A stretch of 8,404 bases of DNA. Origin: Cyanobacteria bacterium NC_groundwater_1444_Ag_S-0.65um_54_12. GTDB taxonomy: Bacteria; Cyanobacteriota; Sericytochromatia; S15B-MN24; VGJW01. A program made the translations under genes and the position numbers. The notes beneath the pieces were generated by a model. The model was not told the origin of the DNA. It searched no databases and saw nothing but the letters and a program-made list of their open reading frames with translations. Each line of letters begins with the position of its first letter. The first letter of the stretch is position 1. Positions 5,165 to 8,404 of the stretch are shown here, in pieces. The stretch spans positions 1-8,404 of the forward strand of contig JACQUT010000269.1 in NCBI GenBank assembly GCA_016267585.1, in the 5' to 3' direction.

Positions 5165-5941
5165 ATGGACGATAACGCCTTGGTCGTCGACGCCTCGGAT
5201 CTCACCAAGATCTACCCGGCCCAGATCGGGCAACCCGCCAAGGTAGGCCTCTCCGGTCTTACCTTGCAGGTGGCGCGGGGTGAGACGTTTGGCCTGCTGG
5301 GTCCCAATGGCGCCGGCAAGACCACCGCGCAGAAGCTCTTTCTCGGGCTGATGCGTCCCACGCGCGGAGCGGTGCGGATCTTCGGTGGACGGCCGGAAGA
5401 TCCGCGGGTGCGGACCAAGATCGGCTTTCTGCCGGAAAATCCTTACTTTTACCATTACCTGACGGGCGCCGAGTTCTTGCGGTTTTGCGGCGGCCTTTTC
5501 GGCCTGCCTGCCAAGGTGCTGGCCGAGCGTAGTGCAAACTTGCTGCAACTGGTAGGTATGACCGGCGCGCAGCGCGTGCAGTTGCGCAAGTATTCCAAGG
5601 GCATGCTGCAGCGAATCGGTATCGCGCAGGCACTGATCAACGATCCCGATCTGGTATTGCTAGACGAGCCCATGAGCGGGCTCGATCCGGTGGGTCGCCG
5701 CGAGTTGCGGGAAATAATCCTGGGACTCAAGCGGGCCGGCAAGACCATCTTCTTCAACTCGCACATCCTTTCGGACGTGGAAGACGTCTGCGATCGTGTG
5801 GGCATTTTGTTAAATGGCCAGCTAGTGGCGCTGGGCTCGGTGCCCGAGCTGCTGGCCGGCGGACAGTCGCTGGAGGATTTTTTCGTCAAGGTGGTGAGCG
5901 CCGAGCGGCCCGGAGCTGACCCGAGGCGCGGTGAGCGGTAA
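5165..5941 (+). CDS. ABC transporter ATP-binding protein (ABC-2 exporter type)
   Basis: Cytoplasmic ATPase subunit, 258 residues. All nucleotide-binding motifs are present in order: Walker A GPNGAGKT (46-53), a Q-loop region GFLPENPYFY with Glu91 in the usual Gln position (common in ABC-2 exporter ATPases), signature YSKGM (143-147), Walker B LVLLDE (163-168), D-loop SGLD (171-174) and switch His200. The short C-terminal tail is hydrophilic. The ATG at 5165 is preceded by AAGGGG eight bases upstream. The stop overlaps the permease start (TAATG), so the two are coupled. Placement right after two pilin genes recalls PilH of Myxococcus xanthus, an ABC ATPase needed for type IV pilus assembly. 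That functional link is inference; the ATPase call itself is secure. Confidence 0.95.
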   Translation: MDDNALVVDASDLTKIYPAQIGQPAKVGLSGLTLQVARGETFGLLGPNGAGKTTAQKLFLGLMRPTRGAVRIFGGRPEDPRVRTKIGFLPENPYFYHYLTGAEFLRFCGGLFGLPAKVLAERSANLLQLVGMTGAQRVQLRKYSKGMLQRIGIAQALINDPDLVLLDEPMSGLDPVGRRELREIILGLKRAGKTIFFNSHILSDVEDVCDRVGILLNGQLVALGSVPELLAGGQSLEDFFVKVVSAERPGADPRRGER

Positions 5942-6699
5942 TGCGCAAGATCTGGGATCTGGCAGAGAATACTTTTCGCGAGACCATTCGCGATCGCGTG
6001 TTGAACGTGAGTCTGCTCTTCGCACTGGCCATGCTGGGGGCCAGCGTGCTGCTGGGAACGCTCTCCATCGGACAGGACCAAAAAATAGTTCGCGACCTGG
6101 GACTGGCAGCCATCGAGTTCTTTGGCGTCGCCATCGCGATCTTCATCGGCACCAGCCTGCTCTATCGCGAGCTGGACCAGCGCACCGTCTTCATCGTGCT
6201 GGCCAAACCAGTGGCGCGCCACTCATTCTTGCTGGGAAAATTCTGTGGTCTGGTGGCTACCCTCACCGTGCTGCTCGCGCTGATGACACTGGCTTACGTA
6301 GTGCTCTTGCTGGCGCTGCGCGCTTTCGAGTTGCCGCTCTTGTGGGCGGTGGCGCTGCTCTGGGTCGAGCTGTTGTTACTGGTGGGACTATCTCTCATGT
6401 TCTCGACTTTCGCCTCGCCGGTGCTGGCGCTGGTCTATACTTTTTCCCTCTACCTGACCGGGAATAACCTGGATGGGCTAAAAGCCCTGGCCCGTAACGC
6501 TCGCCCGCTGGTCAAGGTGCTGGCCGAGGGGGCTTATTACTTGTTGCCCAATCTCGGGCATCTGAACATCAAGAACCAGGTGGTCTACGGCGCGCCTTTC
6601 TCGCTCGGCCAGTGGGGTCTGGCACTGGCCTACGGCGGCTGTTACACGGCTTTCGTGCTATTGCTGGCCGTGGGAATCTTTGCGCGGCGCGAGTTCTAG
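5941..6699 (+). CDS. ABC-2 type transporter permease
   Basis: Inner-membrane partner of the preceding ATPase, 252 residues with six probable membrane segments (about 22-42, 54-74, 103-126, 133-155, 158-173 and 225-247). Between the second and third lies the typical ABC-2/NosY-like sequence RELDQRTVFIVLAKPVARHS followed by LLGKF (about 76-101), thought to face the ATPase. The start ATG shares its A with the stop of the ATPase gene. No substrate can be read from the sequence. By neighbourhood it may correspond to M. xanthus PilI, but ABC-2 permeases serve many roles (drug, polysaccharide or lipid export) and this equivalence is unproven. Confidence 0.92.
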   Translation: MRKIWDLAENTFRETIRDRVLNVSLLFALAMLGASVLLGTLSIGQDQKIVRDLGLAAIEFFGVAIAIFIGTSLLYRELDQRTVFIVLAKPVARHSFLLGKFCGLVATLTVLLALMTLAYVVLLLALRAFELPLLWAVALLWVELLLLVGLSLMFSTFASPVLALVYTFSLYLTGNNLDGLKALARNARPLVKVLAEGAYYLLPNLGHLNIKNQVVYGAPFSLGQWGLALAYGGCYTAFVLLLAVGIFARREF

Positions 6700-6704
6700 T
6701 TGCC

Positions 6705-7418
6705 ATGTTTTTGCGTGGTGCTGTACTGGCCGGCAGCTTTGGCAGCCTGTTGACGCTCGCAGCGGCGGCCGGGCTCTCCGGGCGGCTCGACCGGATGCAT
6801 GGGGCCGAAGGGGTGGCGCGCTATCCGGTACCGCGCCGCGAAGTGATCCAGGCGATCGCCACGGGCTTCGACAACTTGCTGGCAGATAGTTTCTGGTTGC
6901 AATTTTTGCAGTACAACGGCGAGAAGCTCACCGAAGATCTCGCTACCCGCCGCTACGAGCATCTCTGGGAGGGGCTCACCCTGATCATCGGCCTCGATCC
7001 GCATTTTCGGGATGCTTACCTCTTCGGTTCCTGGGTGCTGGGCGATGCCGGGGATGGCAAGCGAGCAGCAGAGCTGGTGGCCAGCGGCGCGCGTCGCCAT
7101 CCGACGGATCCGCGTTACCCTTTTCAACTGGGTTTTATAGAGTTTCTTTATCGCAAGGATCTGCCAGCCGCGATCCAGGCATTTCAACATTGTGCCAGCC
7201 TGGCCGCCCGGCGCCGGGAAGATCATAATCTTTGGCTATCGGCTACCCGCATGGCGGCAGGTCTGTCGCTGCGCCGCAATCAGCGTCAGACGGCCATAGC
7301 CATCTGGCGCTCCCTTTACCAGAAGTCCCGCGAGCTCGGGGATGACCGGATGGCGCAGATTGCCGAGCGTGCGCTCGAACGCCTGGGAGTCAATGTAATG
7401 GATATAGTGAAAGGGTGA
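6705..7418 (+). CDS. Membrane-anchored TPR-like protein linked to the ABC transporter
   Basis: A 237-residue protein. I chose ATG 6705 rather than an in-frame start at 6612: the upstream 31 residues lie inside the permease gene and look random, whereas MFLRGAVLAG onward makes a good N-terminal signal anchor (residues 5-24). After the anchor come GFDNLLADSFWLQFLQY (54-70) and helix pairs resembling tetratricopeptide repeats: GLDPHFRDAYLFGSWVL (96-112), DPRYPFQLGFIEFLYRKD (135-152) with LPAAIQAFQHCASLA after it, and a third pair to about 205. It is probably periplasmic or membrane-associated and would serve as a scaffold. Similar TPR proteins follow pilin-linked ABC-2 genes in other bacteria, as far as I recall. 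It has no clear Shine-Dalgarno and starts 5 bases after the permease stop, implying coupled translation. It ends 4 bases from the convergent 102-residue gene, with no terminator between. Confidence 0.82.
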   Translation: MFLRGAVLAGSFGSLLTLAAAAGLSGRLDRMHGAEGVARYPVPRREVIQAIATGFDNLLADSFWLQFLQYNGEKLTEDLATRRYEHLWEGLTLIIGLDPHFRDAYLFGSWVLGDAGDGKRAAELVASGARRHPTDPRYPFQLGFIEFLYRKDLPAAIQAFQHCASLAARRREDHNLWLSATRMAAGLSLRRNQRQTAIAIWRSLYQKSRELGDDRMAQIAERALERLGVNVMDIVKG

Positions 7419-7422
7419 TTGC

Positions 7423-7731
7423 TCACGGATTTAAATTGCCCCACAGTAGCCGGGCCAGATCAAAGTATCGCTTCCATTCTGGATACTTGTACCGGTAGAT
7501 GCCACGCGCATCTGAGATGCGATCACCATTGAGCATATCGGTTATTTCATCGAGCTGAGTTACGATGCGGTCCATGCTGTCGGCAACCTCAGGTTTGATG
7601 TCAATTCCAAAGGGCTTCAGATCATCATTTGACAGCCCGCGTACCCATCCGGAAGCCTGAGATATAGCCTTTCTAGCAGTACCTAAGCGATCCAGTAGCT
7701 GCCGTTTGGCTTCCTCTTGGTCTGGTGTCAT
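7423..7731 (-). CDS. Unknown 102-residue protein paired with an Xre regulator
   Basis: I recognise no family. The product is soluble and mostly helical: a charged N-terminal helix (residues 1-28), a loop (SNDDLKPFGIDIKPEVAD, 34-51), a long acidic helix (51-70), then an aromatic basic segment (YRYKYPEWKRYFDLARLLWG, 79-98). There is no signal peptide or membrane span. Its ATG overlaps the TGA of the HTH gene (ATGA), so the two are co-expressed from the promoter upstream of that gene. An antitoxin-like HTH gene followed by a tightly coupled small gene suggests a toxin-antitoxin-like module, with this as the candidate effector, but no catalytic motif of RelE, HigB, HipA or PIN toxins is visible. 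It could equally be a co-regulator or anti-repressor. Confidence 0.7.
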   Translation of the reverse strand: MTPDQEEAKRQLLDRLGTARKAISQASGWVRGLSNDDLKPFGIDIKPEVADSMDRIVTQLDEITDMLNGDRISDARGIYRYKYPEWKRYFDLARLLWGNLNP

Positions 7732-8069
7732 TCACCTATTGCTGCGGAAAATAGTGACTCCATTTCGGAAGGATCAAGTAATGCTTCAGCGATTGTTCCA
7801 CTAGTAACTATTTCCCTGATGGCATCAGGGGACTTATCAAGCATCTCTGCCATACGCATAAGTTGCCAAACACTGATTCCCAGGGGGCTGGCAATGGCAC
7901 GCAAGTTATCCAAATCTAGCCGACTTCCTCGCTCCATCTCGCTGATTGCTGGCTGGCTCAGCCCTGACTCTTGTGAAAGCCGACCCTGCGTTAGAGTTGC
8001 CTGCTTGCGAAGCAACCGGATCACGGAGGCGATCGCCTGGTTAGTGGGCACAATGGCAACTGGTGACAT
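7728..8069 (-). CDS. Xre/Cro-type HTH transcriptional regulator
   Basis: A 113-residue DNA-binding protein with a HTH_3 domain at about residues 14-72. It has an initiating helix (IASVIRLLRKQATLTQGRLS), the recognition region GLSQPAISEMERG (36-48), and a closing segment (LDLDNLRAIASPLGIS) typical of Xre/HigA-like antitoxins and phage-type repressors. The C-terminal 40 residues are acidic and helical and may bind a partner or form dimers. The ATG at 8069 has GAGGT five bases upstream. A 17-base palindrome overlaps the -35 box of its likely promoter, so it probably represses its own operon together with the following gene. Confidence 0.88.
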   Translation of the reverse strand: MSPVAIVPTNQAIASVIRLLRKQATLTQGRLSQESGLSQPAISEMERGSRLDLDNLRAIASPLGISVWQLMRMAEMLDKSPDAIREIVTSGTIAEALLDPSEMESLFSAAIGE

Positions 8070-8096
8070 ACGGCACCTCTCTTGAGCTGTGGAGTT

Positions 8097-8124
8097 ATTT
8101 TAACATATTTATTCGAATTCCGAA
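8097..8124 (-). promoter_or_regulatory. Likely sigma-70 promoter of the HTH operon
   Basis: On the minus strand TTCGGA (8124-8119) and TAAAAT (8102-8097) are separated by 16 bases, in a conspicuously AT-rich stretch within GC-rich surroundings. Transcription would start near 8090, leaving about 20 untranslated bases before the ATG at 8069, enough for the GAGGT ribosome site. Confidence 0.5.
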
Positions 8125-8126
8125 TA
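8110..8126. promoter_or_regulatory. Palindromic operator candidate for the HTH protein
   Basis: TATTCGAATTCCGAATA has 6-bp arms (TATTCG/CGAATA) around a 5-base centre and covers the whole -35 box of the predicted promoter. Xre-type autorepressors usually bind such short palindromes over their own promoter; binding here is inferred. Confidence 0.5.
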
Positions 8127-8166
8127 TACTATCGGCATATATTGCTCGAGACTTGTGTCAAGGGCT

Positions 8167-8234
8167 GGGTATGGGAGCAATACCCTTCCTGATTCCGCCG
8201 GAGAGCAACCCTGATCCGGCGCCACGTTGGCGCC
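8167..8234. repeat. Three adjacent small inverted repeats before the transposase frame
   Basis: GGGTAT/ATACCC (8167-8172 with 8180-8185, 7-base loop), CGCCGGA/TCCGGCG (8196-8202 with 8215-8221, 12-base loop) and GGCGCCA/TGGCGCC (8218-8224 with 8228-8234, 3-base loop). The last two overlap and exclude each other. None has a T-run. They may be part of an insertion-sequence end, where such structures can reduce transcription into the element, but the IS terminus itself cannot be placed. Confidence 0.4.
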
Positions 8235-8258
8235 CCTCTTGAGTTCGGCGGCCTCGGC

Positions 8259-8404
8259 ATGCGACTCTTTGGCCTGAGCAAGCGAAAACTCCGCCGACCT
8301 GGCCCGGAATCCGGTGGGATTCTGCCGTTCAAGATCGATCCGACGCCTCTCGATCGGGTGGTTACCGGGTTTTCGGGCTTACCCCTCGTGGCTGAGGTGT
8401 TCCG
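8259..8404 (+). CDS. N-terminal fragment of a probable IS1380-like transposase (runs off window)
   Basis: An open frame from ATG 8259 continues to the edge, giving 48 residues. A basic start (SKRKLRRPG) is followed by LPFKIDPTPLDRVVTGFSG and LPLVAEVF. The pattern of a short beta strand, a linker ending in T-x-x-x-GLPL, then the start of a helix is what I associate with the N-terminus of IS1380-family DDE transposases. The only earlier start-like codon in the open frame is a CTG at 8211, and a TGA lies at 8190, so ATG 8259 is the likely start even though its ribosome site is weak. The catalytic DDE residues lie outside the window, so the family assignment is provisional and intactness is unknown. 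Confidence 0.45.
   Translation, partial: MRLFGLSKRKLRRPGPESGGILPFKIDPTPLDRVVTGFSGLPLVAEVF

Noticed and set aside
4592..5548. Minus-strand 318-codon open frame across pilin 2 and the ABC ATPase
   Set aside because: It is a long antisense shadow created by GC-rich codon bias; both plus-strand genes carry unmistakable motifs.
5455..6222. Minus-strand 255-codon frame opposite the ABC genes
   Set aside because: Same explanation: antisense shadow of conserved ABC ATPase and permease sequence, with no recognisable domain.
6612..6704. Earlier start for the TPR-like protein at 6612
   Set aside because: The extra 31 residues lie within the permease coding region, look random and would disrupt the N-terminal membrane anchor that begins at ATG 6705.
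1..8404. CRISPR array, rRNA or complete tRNA genes
   Set aside because: No regularly spaced direct repeats, no rRNA-like blocks and no cloverleaf were seen on either strand.

Overview
The window comes from a Gram-negative-type, motile, piliated bacterium. The evidence is a flagellar rod/hook gene set, type IV/type II-class prepilins with class III signal peptides, and a secreted lipoprotein-like glycosidase. Genes end in TGA, TAA and TAG in normal contexts, so the standard bacterial code applies. Most genes are GC-rich; the glycosidase gene, the 3' half of the first pilin and the right-hand regulator pair are visibly more AT-rich. I cannot assign a genus. The tandem pilins and divergent flagellar proteins suggest a lineage far from the model Proteobacteria, possibly a non-photosynthetic relative of Cyanobacteria or another mostly uncultured phylum, but that is only an impression.

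Left block, minus strand (1-3659). Reading leftward: a short open frame (3659-3495) overlaps, by ATGA, the start of a GH39-like glycoside hydrolase with a lipoprotein-type leader (3498-2203). After a gap of about 250 bases comes a compact flagellar run: a FliK-like hook-length control protein (1956-868), an unrecognised 74-residue protein (867-643), and a FlgF/FlgG-family rod/hook protein (646 to beyond the edge). These last three abut or overlap and are probably translationally coupled.

Middle block, plus strand (about 3750-7418). A long untranslated stretch with several inverted repeats precedes two tandem prepilin genes (4052-4576 and 4598-5152). They are followed without real gaps by an ABC ATPase (5165-5941), an ABC-2 type permease (5941-6699) and a membrane-anchored helical-repeat (TPR-like) protein (6705-7418). 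The arrangement recalls the pilus-linked ABC transporter genes pilH/pilI of Myxococcus xanthus. A textbook intrinsic terminator lies just after the first pilin, and its hairpin begins exactly on the only usable start codon of the second pilin. This would give abundant first pilin and limited expression of everything downstream.

Right block (7423-8404). A convergent minus-strand pair encodes an Xre-type HTH protein and an unknown 102-residue protein overlapping it by ATGA. A palindrome over the -35 box of the pair's likely promoter suggests autoregulation, so this is a toxin-antitoxin-like or other two-gene accessory module. The last 146 bases hold the beginning of a plus-strand reading frame resembling the N-terminus of IS1380-type transposases, preceded by three small inverted repeats.
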